Assembly (NCBI GenBank): GCA_905480605.1
Contig: CAJQRD010000002.1
Span: forward strand, 1 to 64,000
DNA length: 64,000 nt
From: an uncultured Saprospiraceae bacterium
GTDB taxonomy: Bacteria > Bacteroidota > Bacteroidia > Chitinophagales > Saprospiraceae
Reading direction: 5' to 3'
Part shown: one piece after another, positions 17,169 through 27,700 of the stretch
Numbering within the stretch: the first letter of the stretch is position 1
Layout: each line of letters opens with the position of its first letter
Translations under genes and position numbers: made by a program
The notes under the pieces: model-generated
Told to the model about the DNA's origin: nothing
What the model saw: only the letters and a program-made list of their open reading frames with translations
Database searches by the model: none

Positions 17169-18026
17169 TTATTCAATTTGCTGTATTATTGCTTGCTGTG
17201 TTATTGCATTAAAAACCTCGACAGTATCCTTATAACCCAATTGATATTTATCTTGGAATGAGGGAGATCTAAATCCAAGCGGATTACCTAGTTTGGAAGT
17301 AGGTGAAATTATCAGTTCTTCATCAAAACTTATATTTGTTTGTTTAATGGCAGGAATATAATAAGGGACATGCATAACCTTAATGGTAATCACCAAATCA
17401 AAATGTTTATCACTTAAATTTGTGTAATAAGGTTGATTATCACCAATACCACCATCAGCATACTTGTCATCATTTATAAAAACAGGTTTAAAAAAAGGAA
17501 GTCGAGAACTGGCCATTACATAATCAACTAATTTGCCCTCTTCTATAGACTTAAAATCATGATATTCCTGCCTTAACTTACTTACATTATAAGTTGTAAA
17601 GATAAGTTCCCTTTTCGATTGTCTAATTATCGATTCATCCAAATACTCATCAAAGAAAGCGATAAATGGATTGATGTTTACACCATCTTCCAACAAAGAA
17701 GCCTTTGCCAATTTGTAGTAGTAATTTAAGGCATTTTGATCAATACCTTGAAATATTTCTCGTTTTTTTATTTCTGTCCATAATTCAAAGCATTCACTCT
17801 CAGAGTATTGAGATATTGCTGCAGCATTTATGGACCCAATTGAACAACCAGAAATTGAAACGACGTTATCCCATAAAGGTGTTTCTTGAATTGCTTTGAT
17901 GGCTCCAATTTGGTATACACCTCTGGTTCCGCCGCCAGTTAAAACCAATTTAATACGTTTGTATTCTGAAAGTTCTTTTTCCAATATAATTATTTTATTA
18001 ATCTGATTTACCTGGTGCCATCCCAC
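17169..18026 (-). CDS. Patatin-like phospholipase
   Basis: A Ser-Asp dyad lipid acyl hydrolase. The oxyanion loop is LTGGGTRGVYQIGAI, the nucleophile elbow is GCSIG (GxSxG, about residues 60-64), and the catalytic Asp is in YADGGIGDNQP (DGG). No membrane segment or signal peptide is seen, so it is cytosolic or membrane-peripheral. The start is uncertain: GTG at 18026 overlaps the prfB 3' end by 19 bp, while a TTG at about 17984 begins closer to the conserved domain. Overlap with prfB implies translational coupling. 285 residues is compact but complete for bacterial patatins. Confidence 0.88.
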   Translation of the reverse strand: MGWHQVNQINKIIILEKELSEYKRIKLVLTGGGTRGVYQIGAIKAIQETPLWDNVVSISGCSIGSINAAAISQYSESECFELWTEIKKREIFQGIDQNALNYYYKLAKASLLEDGVNINPFIAFFDEYLDESIIRQSKRELIFTTYNVSKLRQEYHDFKSIEEGKLVDYVMASSRLPFFKPVFINDDKYADGGIGDNQPYYTNLSDKHFDLVITIKVMHVPYYIPAIKQTNISFDEELIISPTSKLGNPLGFRSPSFQDKYQLGYKDTVEVFNAITQQAIIQQIE

Positions 18027-19091
18027 ATTAAAAAGGCTTTCAAAAAGCCTTCTATATCACCTGAAAGAACAGCATCTGTATTTCTGTTTTCAAAATTTGT
18101 TCTGTGATCTTTCACACGCCTGTCATCAAGTACATATGATCTGATTTGACTACCCCATTCATTTTTCATTTTGGTGGCTTCAGTAGCGCTTTTGGCTACA
18201 CGCTTTTCTTCGAGGGCTCTTTCATACAATCGAGATTTAAGCATTTCAACTGCCTTTTCTCTATTCATATGTTGGGATCTTTCTGCTTGACATTCAACAA
18301 CAACTCCAGAAGGTAAATGTCGCACACGTACTGCTGACTCTGTCTTATTAACGTGTTGTCCACCAGCGCCACTGGCCCTAAAAGTATCCCAGTCCAAATC
18401 TGCTGGATTTACATCAATCTCAATACTATTATCGACTACAGGATGCACAAACACTGAGGCGAACGATGTCATTCTTTTTCCTTGCGAATTAAATGGGCTT
18501 ACCCTTACCAAACGATGAACCCCATTTTCTCCCTTCATCATTCCATAAGCATACTCCCCTCCGATTTCTATTTCAACAGATTTTACTCCAGCTACATCAC
18601 CGTTAACCCTATTCAGTTCTTTGACCTTATACCCTGCTTTCTCGCCATACATAACATACATTCTATATAGCATTTCTGCCCAATCGCATGCTTCCGTACC
18701 CCCAGCTCCTGCATTAATTTCTAAAAGGCAAGATAGTACATCCTCTTCTTGGTCTAATGTGGATCTAAATTCAGTGTCATCGACAATTTCTAATGCCTTG
18801 AGATAATGGGCATCAACTTCTTCTTCAGAAGATTCACCTTCAGATTGAAACTCGACAAAAATTTCGAGTTCCTCCATCGCATCTTTAATGCCTTTAAATT
18901 TGTCAACCCATAATTTATTTTCACGCAATTCTTTCATTACAGTTTGCGCTAGTTTTGGATCATTCCAAAACTCAGGATCATTAGTTCGTTGTTCTTTGTC
19001 TCTTATTACATTCAATCGTTGATCGACGTCAAAGATAGCTCCTTAACGACGCCACACGATCTTGTAAAGCTTTATGTTGCTCTATAGTCAT
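18008..19091 (-). CDS. prfB: Peptide chain release factor 2, with programmed +1 frameshift
   Basis: Releases peptides at UGA/UAA. The gene begins with ATG at 19091 (MTIEQHKALQ). After 20 codons it reaches CTT TGA C (stop at 19031-19029) preceded by AGGAGC, the classical RF2 slippery site; reading resumes one base on as Asp-Val-Asp-Gln-Arg-Leu-Asn. The second part runs to 18008. Domain signs are the RF2 specificity tripeptide region SPFNSQGKRMTSFASVFV, the GGQ loop in RASGAGGQHVNKTESAVR, and the C-terminal helices. Total length is about 360 residues, typical. The FKBP gene ends 12 bp upstream, so it is co-transcribed. Low RF2 levels should raise frameshifting and so RF2 output. Confidence 0.96.
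19028..19043 (-). promoter_or_regulatory. prfB: RF2 autoregulatory +1 frameshift site
   Basis: On the minus strand, AGGAGC TAT CTT TGA C: an internal Shine-Dalgarno-like element (19043-19038), the slippery CTT codon (19034-19032), the in-frame TGA (19031-19029) and the following C. Spacing matches the well-studied enterobacterial site. Confidence 0.93.
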
Positions 19092-19103
19092 TTCGTCCTT
19101 GGT

Positions 19104-19988
19104 TTATTTTATTGTTGGCTTTTGGATATCTTCTACTTTTACCCAAAAGAATAAATTTGATCTAGGTGGAATAGCTGAACTTCCAGCTTTTCCATATGCC
19201 ATTGGATATGGAATATCAATAATGGCCGTCGCTCCTTTTGCTACACTTGGTATTCCAATATCCCAGCCTTGGATTACAGATCCTCTTCCAAGTACAAATG
19301 AGTAAGGCTTTCCTACTTTAAAAGAACTGTCAAAGCTTTTTCCATCATCGAAAAATCCGTAATAGTTTACAGACACTGCGTCCTCATATTTTGGCAGTTC
19401 ACCTTTACTGGTATTTACAATAGCCACTTTTACATTGTGATCTTTTTCGATAAGGCTGTTTTGATACTTCCCAGCTTTATAGTCGTCAAATGCAGTTTTC
19501 GCTTCTGCAAAAGATTCCTCTCTTAATTTTTTTTGAGCTGCACCAATTCGATCCATATAGACTTCCTGATTCTCAATATTCAAAACCTTAACGCGGTATT
19601 CTAAGTTTTCTGAATGTAAAAATTTCTCTGGTGGTGTTTTTAAAGAGTCGACTGGGACGTAGACAGTTGCACTATCTCCTATAACCATTTCCTGAATCAA
19701 ACCCAACAAAGGATTACGTCTTGAATCTTCGTGCAAATGATCAGGAACTCGAACTGTAGGTTTAATTCCTGCTTTTCTGGAGTCTGATAATATTTCATTA
19801 AAATCATCAACAATTTGAAAATCTATAGTTACAATTTGATCTTTCTTTGCTTTTTGGCCTGCAATATTTGTATGGTTCTTATAAATATAACCATTGGGCA
19901 ATCTCAATTGATTGTCCACAAGTTTATTGGTTTCTTGTTTACATGAAACAAAAGCGATCAAACAAATTATCAATAACCGATTTATCAT
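19104..19988 (-). CDS. FKBP-type peptidyl-prolyl isomerase lipoprotein, two FKBP-like domains
   Basis: Exported lipoprotein: MINRLLIICLIAFVSCKQ has a lipobox ending at Cys16. Residues ~45-150 form a first, degenerate FKBP-like domain (GDSATVYVPVDSL is the strand next to the active site). Residues ~195-290 form a standard FKBP domain with VNYYGFFDDGKSFDSSF, VIQGWDIGIPSVAKG and YGKAGSSAIPPRSNLFFWV. This layout resembles GldI-type and Mip-like periplasmic foldases of Bacteroidota. Its stop is 12 bp from the prfB start, and its own start overlaps the nrnA stop by 4 bp, so nrnA-fkp-prfB-patatin-DUF389 form one operon. The isomerase role is from family knowledge; the substrate is unknown. Confidence 0.9.
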   Translation of the reverse strand: MINRLLIICLIAFVSCKQETNKLVDNQLRLPNGYIYKNHTNIAGQKAKKDQIVTIDFQIVDDFNEILSDSRKAGIKPTVRVPDHLHEDSRRNPLLGLIQEMVIGDSATVYVPVDSLKTPPEKFLHSENLEYRVKVLNIENQEVYMDRIGAAQKKLREESFAEAKTAFDDYKAGKYQNSLIEKDHNVKVAIVNTSKGELPKYEDAVSVNYYGFFDDGKSFDSSFKVGKPYSFVLGRGSVIQGWDIGIPSVAKGATAIIDIPYPMAYGKAGSSAIPPRSNLFFWVKVEDIQKPTIK

Positions 19989-21010
19989 AATTCTCTTTTT
20001 GCTACGTAGTCTGGAAGTACTTTTTTAAATCTAGCAACGATATCTTCAAGTTTAGCATAAGCTGCACCACCTGACGCGTTTTTATGACCCCCACCATTGA
20101 AGTGCTTTCTAGCCATATCTTGAACTGAAATGTCTCCTTTTGATCTCAATGACAGTTTTACAATAGTAGGTTGTTCTCTTATAAATGCTGCAACACTAAT
20201 TCCATCCAACATTAAGATATAATTGACAATTCCTTCAGTATCTCCTCTTTGAATTTCAAAATCGAGGTAATCCTGTTTTGTTAAAGCAACAAGACCAGCT
20301 CTATATTCAGGAATAATCTCCATTCTGTTTGCCAATGCATGACCCAAAAGTCTTAATTGTTTTTCAGTATATGTATTGAAAATATTATCCTGCAAAGTGT
20401 AATCATCAACACCTCTATCTTTTAAATCAGCCGCAACTCTGTAAGTCATCGAATTGGTACTGTATTTAAAAGACCCAGTATCGGTAATCAAACCAGTAAA
20501 CAACGCTTCACCTATACTATTGTCAATTCTCTTTCCCTCGCCCAAATCCATAATAAATCTATGAATCAATTCACAAGTTGAACTTGCTGCTGTATCTGAA
20601 AAGATATAATCAGCAAATGGTTCTGGATCTAAATGGTGGTCGATGAGTATCTTTTTTGCTTTGGCTTCATCAACAATAAGCCCAAGACGATCAATCCGAT
20701 CAAGGGCATTAAAGTCAAGGCAAAATATAATTTCAGCGCTTTTTATGGCTTCAACGGCTTTATCCCTTGCCAAATCATAGACTATACAATCATCAATACC
20801 GTCTAAATAGGCGAAATTAAATGGATACTCGCTCGGTAATATCACTTTAGCTACGTGATTGAACTTCTCCAGGAAGAACTTTAATGCCAAACTTGAGCCC
20901 AATGCATCGCCATCAGGATTTCTATGTGTAAGGATAGTTACGGCTCTTGGAGTCGATAATAATGCCTTAATTTCTATAATTTCTTTCTCTGTCAAATTCA
21001 TCGTAGGCAA
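19985..21010 (-). CDS. nrnA: DHH-family oligoribonuclease / pAp phosphatase (NrnA-like)
   Basis: Degrades nano-RNAs and dephosphorylates pAp using manganese. Motifs in order: HRNPDGDALGSS (about 31-42), CLDFNALDRI (near 105), the DHH signature LIDHHLDP (near 133), FTGLITDTGSF (near 180), and the DHHA1 motif GGGHKNASGG (near 315). The length, 341 residues, is standard. MPTMNL (21010) or the ATG three codons later could be the start; the family has a short lead before the first helix, so either fits. The upstream 105-bp gap, shared with divergent ndk, carries CACTTTTGCC near the start, a weak -7-like box. Confidence 0.92.
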   Translation of the reverse strand: MPTMNLTEKEIIEIKALLSTPRAVTILTHRNPDGDALGSSLALKFFLEKFNHVAKVILPSEYPFNFAYLDGIDDCIVYDLARDKAVEAIKSAEIIFCLDFNALDRIDRLGLIVDEAKAKKILIDHHLDPEPFADYIFSDTAASSTCELIHRFIMDLGEGKRIDNSIGEALFTGLITDTGSFKYSTNSMTYRVAADLKDRGVDDYTLQDNIFNTYTEKQLRLLGHALANRMEIIPEYRAGLVALTKQDYLDFEIQRGDTEGIVNYILMLDGISVAAFIREQPTIVKLSLRSKGDISVQDMARKHFNGGGHKNASGGAAYAKLEDIVARFKKVLPDYVAKREL

Positions 21011-21062
21011 AAGTGACTAAAAATATACAAAAGTTCAAGGAAATAACATTGTTAAATCAAGC

Positions 21063-21089
21063 ATTGTGCATCTCATTTTCATACATTTG
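21063..21089 (+). promoter_or_regulatory. Candidate ndk promoter
   Basis: TACATTTG at 21082-21089 is an exact match to the Bacteroidota -7 box TAnnTTTG, 27 bp before the ndk ATG. ATTG at 21063-21066 is a possible -33 element, though the 15-bp gap is short. Confidence 0.45.
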
Positions 21090-21115
21090 CACCTCGAAAA
21101 AAAAACAAATAAACG

Positions 21116-21538
21116 ATGGCAAGTAATATTACTTTTACTATGATCAAACCGGGTGCTGTTAGAAATGGGCATATCGGAGCAATTTTGAATGAAATCAACA
21201 AAGGTGGATTTAAGATTGTAGCAATGAAATACACTAAATTAAGTGCAGAAAAAGCTGGAGAATTCTATGCTGTGCATAAAGAAAGACCATTCTATGGTGA
21301 ATTGGTTGAATTTATGTCTTCTGGACCTATAGTGGCTGCTGTTTTACAAAAAGACAACGCAGTTGAAGACTTTAGAACTTTAATTGGTGCTACCAATCCA
21401 GCAGATGCTGCTGAAGGGACAATCAGACAATTATTTGCAACAAGTATCGGCGAAAATGCTGTTCATGGTTCAGATTCTGACGAAAATGCTCAAATTGAAG
21501 CTAATTTTCACTTTGCAGGAACAGAAATGTTCTCTTAA
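21116..21538 (+). CDS. ndk: Nucleoside-diphosphate kinase
   Basis: Transfers gamma-phosphate between nucleoside di- and triphosphates through a phospho-histidine. The active site is NAVHGSDS with the catalytic His at about 117. The N-terminal [12 protein letters not shown] strand-loop, the [17 protein letters not shown] helix and the [11 protein letters not shown] segment are all family-typical. 140 residues is standard. It is the first gene on the plus strand after the nrnA divergence and is monocistronic, followed 17 bp later by an intrinsic terminator. Confidence 0.97.
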   Translation: MASNITFTMIKPGAVRNGHIGAILNEINKGGFKIVAMKYTKLSAEKAGEFYAVHKERPFYGELVEFMSSGPIVAAVLQKDNAVEDFRTLIGATNPADAAEGTIRQLFATSIGENAVHGSDSDENAQIEANFHFAGTEMFS

Positions 21539-21555
21539 GAGAATCAAGATTTATA

Positions 21556-21596
21556 AAAAGGCCTTCTGCATTTTATATGTAGAGGGTCTTTTTTTT
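21556..21596 (+). terminator. Intrinsic terminator after ndk
   Basis: Stem AAAAGGCCTTCTGCA (21556-21570) pairs with TGTAGAGGGTCTTTT (21578-21592), using three G-U pairs, with a 7-base loop, followed by a run of Ts. Confidence 0.85.
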
Positions 21597-21616
21597 GTAA
21601 AATATGAGCTTCATAT

Positions 21617-21845
21617 CCCTTTCAGAGAGGTATCCCTGAAAGAGAGGGTTCCCCTTCTTATATTTAACTCAATGATTTAGGATACTTTTAGAGTTTATTG
21701 CTAAATACTAAATCTAGGGAGGGGGCTCTGCAAGAGAGGGGTCTCCTTCTTAGTCCAAACATCAATGAATTCAGTGCTTTCAATAAACAATAACAAATAT
21801 TTATTGCTGGGGAGGGGTCTCTGGCAGGGAGGGGTCTCCTTCATG
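21617..21845. repeat. Three copies of a GA-rich element between ndk and mutS2
   Basis: Copies at about 21617-21660, 21715-21752 and 21808-21845 share GAGAGGGGTCTCCTTCTT-like ends preceded by a GGGAGGGG(T)CTCTG half. The first copy also has a CTTTCAG/CTGAAAG inverted repeat. The last copy ends 10 bp from the mutS2 stop. Two longer spacers between them are AT-rich. Small ORFs here are incidental. Confidence 0.75.
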
Positions 21846-21854
21846 AAAGAAGTC

Positions 21855-24236
21855 CTAAAACGAAATAAACGTCACACCAGCTCCACCAAAATCATCTTTC
21901 GGGTGCCATATTTTTTTAATGTCTTTATATTCCTTTGCCTTGGACCATAATACTTTTCTTAATATTCCAGATCCTTTTCCGTGTAAAATTTTCAATTGAG
22001 ATGCACTTGTTAACAATGAATTATCTAAAAACTCTTGTATAGCATCTATGGCATCTTGCTTGGTATAGCCTCTAATATCCAGCTTTGACTCTAAGGCAGC
22101 TGGATTATAAACCGTATCCATTGTAATGCTTTTCGATTTAGTTTCTATAGGCATATTAGACATTATCAACTCAGACCTAGGTACTTCAAATTGCAATAGA
22201 CCCATTTCCAATTTCACACGCTTCTCGTCAAAAGAAATAACCTTTCCTGGTTCTCCACCAGATCTCAATTTTACATACTGACCAACGGCAAGCTCTTTGA
22301 CTTTTTCCACTTCCTTTTTAAAAACTTCATTTGATAATCCAGAAATTTCATCTCTTGTAGATACTTTAGTAGCCTTCACTTGCTTAATAGCATCCTTCGC
22401 TTTTTCGAGATTTTTATCTTGCTTCATTTCCTTCAACAATTTGTGCATTTCCTTTTCTGCATCGGAAATATTCAAATATGTTTTTTCTCTGGCCTCTAAC
22501 TTCAACCTCTTCCTTCTGATATCAAGTTCATCCTTCATTTGCTCATAATTTCGTATGAGCTTATTGAGACGATGTTGTTCATCATATGTCTTCAAAAGTT
22601 CTTCGTCTAGTTGTTTTTTTTCATCTTGAAGATCAATGAGTAATCGATCAACAGTTTCACTATCCTTACCAGCTTTTGTTTTCGCATAATTCAGAATTTC
22701 TTTACCCAAACCAATTTTATTGGCTATTTCAAATGCAAATGAAGAACCTGGTTGCCCTGTCTTTAATATATAAGTTGGCTGCAAAGCTTCCTTGTCAAAA
22801 AGCATCGCTCCATTCAGAATATTTTTAGACTTGTAAGCATAGTTTTTAATATTGGAATAATGGGTTGTTATTAATGCAAAACTCTTTTTCTTCACCAATT
22901 TATCCAAGACTCCTTCAGCAATAGCACCACCCATTTTGGGGTCTGATCCACTTCCGAATTCATCCATCAAAACCAAACTTTTCTTATCAGACTTTTCTAT
23001 GAATGTTTTCATATGAATAAGCCTAGAACTGTATGTACTCAAGTCACCTTCAAGGGATTGTTGATCTCCAATATCTATCATTATCTTACTGTAAATATAG
23101 AATGTAGAGTCATCATCAACAGGCACCAACATTCCTGATTGAAGCATTAATTGGTTTAAGCCTAACGCTTTGAGTGTAACTGACTTACCTCCTGCATTGG
23201 GACCACTAATCACCAAAATACGTTTGAGCTCATCTAAATGTAAATCAAATGGAATTGTTTTCTTTTGTTGCTCACTGTTCATCATGTACAACAACGGATG
23301 ATATGCTGATTTTAAAATGAAGCTTGGCTTTTCACTTAGGTTAGGTCTAACTCCTTCATATGTTCGAGCAAACAAAGCTTTTGCTCTGATTAAATCATAC
23401 CTTACAATAATACGCTGCCACAATAAAAAATCATCCAAGTGAGGTCTTAAGTAATTACTGAGTTCTTTTAAAAGTCTGTATACTTCTTGCTTTTTTTGTA
23501 CTTCCAATTCAAATAAATCATTATTGATATCCATTACTTCAGCGGGCTCAATAAAGATAGTTTTACCAGTGCCAGATTCATCGTGAATTATACCTTTGAC
23601 CTTTCTCTTATTCTCGGCATTTACACTCAATACTCTCCTACTGTTTTTAAAACTCTCTATGGAGTCACTCAACATTCCATCCTTTTTATACTTGGATATA
23701 ACAGATTTAAAAACTTGTTCAAGCTCCCTTTCTTTTGAAACTATTGAACTGAATATTTTCTTTAATTGAGGAGACGCAGATGGTTTGATTTTACCATCGT
23801 CCGTAAATATTTTATCAAACCTTTTAATAAGATCTTCATCAATTGAAATTTGAGAAGCGATTTCAAACAATAATGGAAAATGTTCCTTGTTGTCCTTATC
23901 ATTGAAAAAGGCTACAATCTGATAAATAGATTGGATGTGGATAAAAAGCTTAACGTATGAATCTATCTCTAATACATAATCAATAGTTCTCAGCAATCTT
24001 AACTCATCCACTATAGATTCATAATGAACAATCGGAAAGTTCAATTGGAGATCCAACACTTTTAGAAACTCAACAACTTCATCAAGCATTCTTTCAATGC
24101 GAATTTTATGATTGAATACTTTCATACTCATTATCATATCATATGCTGGCCTTCCCATACAATATGTAGATAAACGTTCTAGAATTTTATCAAACTCTAA
24201 TTTTTCAAAAATATCAGAAGGATACAAATACATCAC
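21855..24236 (-). CDS. mutS2: Endonuclease MutS2
   Basis: A MutS-family ATPase that lacks the mismatch-recognition domain; in other bacteria it acts on branched DNA or collided ribosomes. Residues ~1-300 are the lever/clamp region. The Walker A is GPNAGGKSVTLKALG (near 340), the Walker B is SLVLMDEFGSGSDP, and the ST(H)Y motif is ALITTHYSNIK. A charged coiled-coil follows (about 520-620), then a KOW-like segment (VGQYVKLRSGGEPGKVISF) and a C-terminal Smr nuclease domain with LDIRGYTKQDA and LHGKGSGIL. At 793 residues it is full length. A second MutS-like gene with membrane helices starts at 63453. Confidence 0.95.
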   Translation of the reverse strand: MMYLYPSDIFEKLEFDKILERLSTYCMGRPAYDMIMSMKVFNHKIRIERMLDEVVEFLKVLDLQLNFPIVHYESIVDELRLLRTIDYVLEIDSYVKLFIHIQSIYQIVAFFNDKDNKEHFPLLFEIASQISIDEDLIKRFDKIFTDDGKIKPSASPQLKKIFSSIVSKERELEQVFKSVISKYKKDGMLSDSIESFKNSRRVLSVNAENKRKVKGIIHDESGTGKTIFIEPAEVMDINNDLFELEVQKKQEVYRLLKELSNYLRPHLDDFLLWQRIIVRYDLIRAKALFARTYEGVRPNLSEKPSFILKSAYHPLLYMMNSEQQKKTIPFDLHLDELKRILVISGPNAGGKSVTLKALGLNQLMLQSGMLVPVDDDSTFYIYSKIMIDIGDQQSLEGDLSTYSSRLIHMKTFIEKSDKKSLVLMDEFGSGSDPKMGGAIAEGVLDKLVKKKSFALITTHYSNIKNYAYKSKNILNGAMLFDKEALQPTYILKTGQPGSSFAFEIANKIGLGKEILNYAKTKAGKDSETVDRLLIDLQDEKKQLDEELLKTYDEQHRLNKLIRNYEQMKDELDIRRKRLKLEAREKTYLNISDAEKEMHKLLKEMKQDKNLEKAKDAIKQVKATKVSTRDEISGLSNEVFKKEVEKVKELAVGQYVKLRSGGEPGKVISFDEKRVKLEMGLLQFEVPRSELIMSNMPIETKSKSITMDTVYNPAALESKLDIRGYTKQDAIDAIQEFLDNSLLTSASQLKILHGKGSGILRKVLWSKAKEYKDIKKIWHPKDDFGGAGVTFISF

Positions 24237-24298
24237 TATTACAATCTATTTTTTACCATTAAATGTTCAATGTGATATTAAAACCTCATCAAACACTG

Positions 24299-24306
24299 CA
24301 AAAGTA
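24299..24306 (-). promoter_or_regulatory. Candidate mutS2 -7 box
   Basis: On the minus strand TACTTTTG (followed by C) is an exact TAnnTTTG box about 62 bp before the mutS2 start. The same TACTTTTGC appears before obgE. The -33 partner is unclear. Confidence 0.4.
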
Positions 24307-24766
24307 ACAATACTCATCACAATTAAGTTTAGAAAATTGTACTTAGCTCCTTTTCGGAATTATATATTTTAGTAGTGTTCCAATTTATCTAAAGAATCAA
24401 AACAAAACCTTTATTATCAAAACTTTCATCTTACAAGAAACCAACATTAAGGTTTAAATTATTAGTTAATTTTAATAATTTAAAAATTCCATGCAGCATT
24501 TTTTGAACCTCATTCATAATAATAGAGAATATTATAGAAGATTAAATATGTTTGTATCAACGCCAATATTATATATGTCTATAATTAGGGAATATTTGAT
24601 CTTATTTGTAGATTCTAAAAGAAATAACTTAAAAAAATTAGTCGAAGACAACCCTTTCGATTTAAAAAGCATATAATTATTTAGAGTCCTAAATAAAAAT
24701 GTTAACTTTCTATAGAAAATCTCTTTAAACAAAAACATAATATGAATTAATCCTTAACCTAAAACT
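24307..24766. other. Gene-poor AT-rich gap before the giant secreted protein
   Basis: About 460 bp (530 bp counted from the mutS2 start) with only two overlapping, opposite-strand ORFs of 61 and 68 codons of low-complexity AT-rich composition, neither recognisable. It probably contains the promoter and leader of the giant gene, but no clear -33/-7 pair was found. Confidence 0.4.
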
Positions 24767-27700
24767 GTGAAAAGACTTTTATCTACATTATTAATTCTAA
24801 CAGCTTTCTCCACCAACCTTATTTCTCAATGTGATTCAGGTTCAGAACCAGAATGTGAATGTGGTACCGCAGAATTGCTTTGTTCGATCAACGAACTAGA
24901 TGGCTTTAGTTTTAGTATGTCAGATTTTCAACATCCAGGTGATGGACCTAACCCACTTTGTAATGGTGATGGGGTTCCTAATAATCCCACTTGGTTTTCA
25001 TTTATTGCATGGTGTGAAGAATTAACACTTACTGTGGAGTTATCAAATTGCACCTCAGTAGCTGGCGTATCTGGTGCTCAAGTCGCTGTTTATGAAGATT
25101 GTAGTTCATTTTCTCCAATAGATTGTATTACTGACGATTGTTTTAATGAAGATGACAAAGTTCTCGATTTGGATGGCTTAGTAATTGGTGAGGTTTACCA
25201 CTTTATGATAGATGGTTGCCTTGGTTCAGCTTGTGATGTTGACATATCTGTAGATGGTGCATGTACTGAAGAGATTGAAGATTGGACTGATGGGATTACA
25301 GGGCCGACTGAAGCATGTAGTGGTGATGTGATTGATTACAGCACCGATGATTTGGATGGTGCTACATCATATGTATGGACTATTGAAGGAGTTGAAGAAG
25401 CCGTTACTTCGGATCCAAGTAATGAAATTACCTGGGGCTCTGAAGGGACATATGAACTATGTGTGGATGCTTTTAATGAATGCCTTGACGTAAGTGAAGA
25501 TCCCGCAGAATACTGTATTACAGTTACAATTTTAGAACCCGATGCTGGAACAATAACTGCAACACCAAATCCATTATGTCCTGGAGAAACTAGCACATTT
25601 GAAGTCACAGCTTTCAATGATGACTCTGAATTGGAGGAAGTAATTATTGTAGTTGATCCTAATGGTGAAGTTTTGGAAGTCATCATAAGTGGAAGCACTG
25701 GATCAGTCACATATGATGAATGTGGAGATGTCACAATTTACAGCTTAAATTATGCAGATTTTGAAATGCTAAGCATTCCGTCTGTAGGTGGCACTTATAG
25801 CGGAACAGATTGTTCAAATCAATGTTGTGATGAAACATCTTTGGTTATTAGTTTTGAAGACGATGAAGATCCTGTCTTTACAAACCCACCCGCTGACTTA
25901 ACTTTGATTTGTTTTGACATAGTTCCTCCAATGGAAGATTTAGATGTGACTGACAATTGTGCAAGTGATGCCTTGGTTACTGGCGTTGAATCTGGAACAG
26001 CAGATCTTTGTGATGGCGGTGTTATTGAAAGAGAGTGGACATTTTCAGATGACTGTGGAAATGAAATTACTCATTTACAGACAATCACAATCGACCCCAT
26101 TGAACTTCCAGAATATATAAGTCCACCGGGCGATGAAGAAATTATCTGTTCTGGTACAATTCCACCGCCAATAGATTTAATGTACACTAACAATGGTGCT
26201 GGCGGTTGTTTGATCGAGGGCCTCGTTATTCCAGTTGTAAACGGAGTTTTTAGTATTTGTGGTTCAACAATTACTTATGAATGGGACTTCACAGATATAT
26301 GCGGAAATAACTTAAATCATGTACAAACAATAGAGATTCTTCCTGCTGAAGAGCCAGAGTTTTTGAACCCACCAGCCAGTATTGTTATCGAATGTGATGG
26401 CGTAATTCCAAATGCCATTGATTTAGAATATTCAAATGGTGATTCTGGGACTTGCCTAGATCAGGGATTTATCACACCAACTATAGATGGGAACTTCGAG
26501 CAATGTGGAACGACAATAACGTATGAATGGGATTATACTGATGCTTGTGGATTCAATATTAACCATATTCAAACGATAGAAATTCTTCCTGCGATTGAAG
26601 CATCGTTTATCAACCCACCACCTGATATTACATTAACCTGTGATGAATACAATAGCTACACTTTTGATGATTTAGATTACTCAAACAGTCAACCATCTCC
26701 ATGTGAAATTATGGGAACTGTTTCTCCAGTTATAAATGATAACACTACTGAATGCGGAGGCACCGTTGAAGCATTTTATGAATTTGAAGATGATTGTCAA
26801 CGCACCATCGATTATACCCAAATCATTACAGTAGAACCACCAGCCGCAGCAGATTTCCTATCTATGCCGTTAGACATAACTGTAGATTGTGATGCTATTC
26901 CAGATCCTGCAGATCCACTAGCCTATTCTAACGGAGAAGTTGGACTTTGCTTAGTTGAAGGCATTTTTGACCCAACTATTGAAGAAGATATCGATGAGTG
27001 TGGTGGTACGATAACCAATACTTGGGAGTATGAAGATGATTGTAATCCACCCTTGGAGTATGTACAAACAATAACTGTTAATCCAGCTCCAGAACCAATG
27101 TTTGAAAGTTCACCTTCCGACTTAGATTTAACATGTGAAGAATTTAATCAATTTGAACCTGAAATATTATCTTATACAAATAACGAAGGCGGCATTTGCT
27201 TAATAGAAGGAGAAGTTGAAGCAACAAGTATTGGTGTCATAACAGAATGTGGAGGAGCTATTATTTTTGAATGGGAATTTACTGATTTCTGTGGAAGAAC
27301 CATTTTTGAAAATCAAATTATAAATGTAAATCCAGCTCCAGAGTCTGAGTTTATAAATGTTCCTTCAGACATGACAGTTGATTGCTCGGAAGCAAGTGAA
27401 GATTTACCATTTTTAGAATATGACAATGACGCTGATGGTACGTGTCTCATTACTGGCTTTGTAGAAGCCATTCCTTCAGGAGTCGTCAATGAATGTGGCG
27501 GAATATTGATTTATGACTGGACTTTTACTGATAATTGCGGAAGGCAAATTACAGCATCTCAAGAGGTAACCTTCCTACCAGCAGATGAACCAGAATTTAT
27601 TGATCCGCCTGAAGATGTTACTGTTGATTGTGATGATGATATTCCAGATGAAGAACTTTTGGAATATGATAACGACTTAGATTCTCCTTGTGAAATAAAT

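Noticed and set aside
21765-21950. 61-codon plus-strand ORF overlapping the end of mutS2
   Set aside because: It runs over the GA-rich repeat and the antisense of MutS2; no RBS, no homology features.
24491-24738. Two overlapping opposite-strand ORFs of 61 and 68 codons
   Set aside because: Both are AT-rich low-complexity translations with no family features or start signals; overlap means at most one could be real.
25336-25734. 132-codon minus-strand ORF inside the giant gene
   Set aside because: Shadow of the acidic repetitive coding strand; Ser/Thr/Val-rich antisense composition, no domain.
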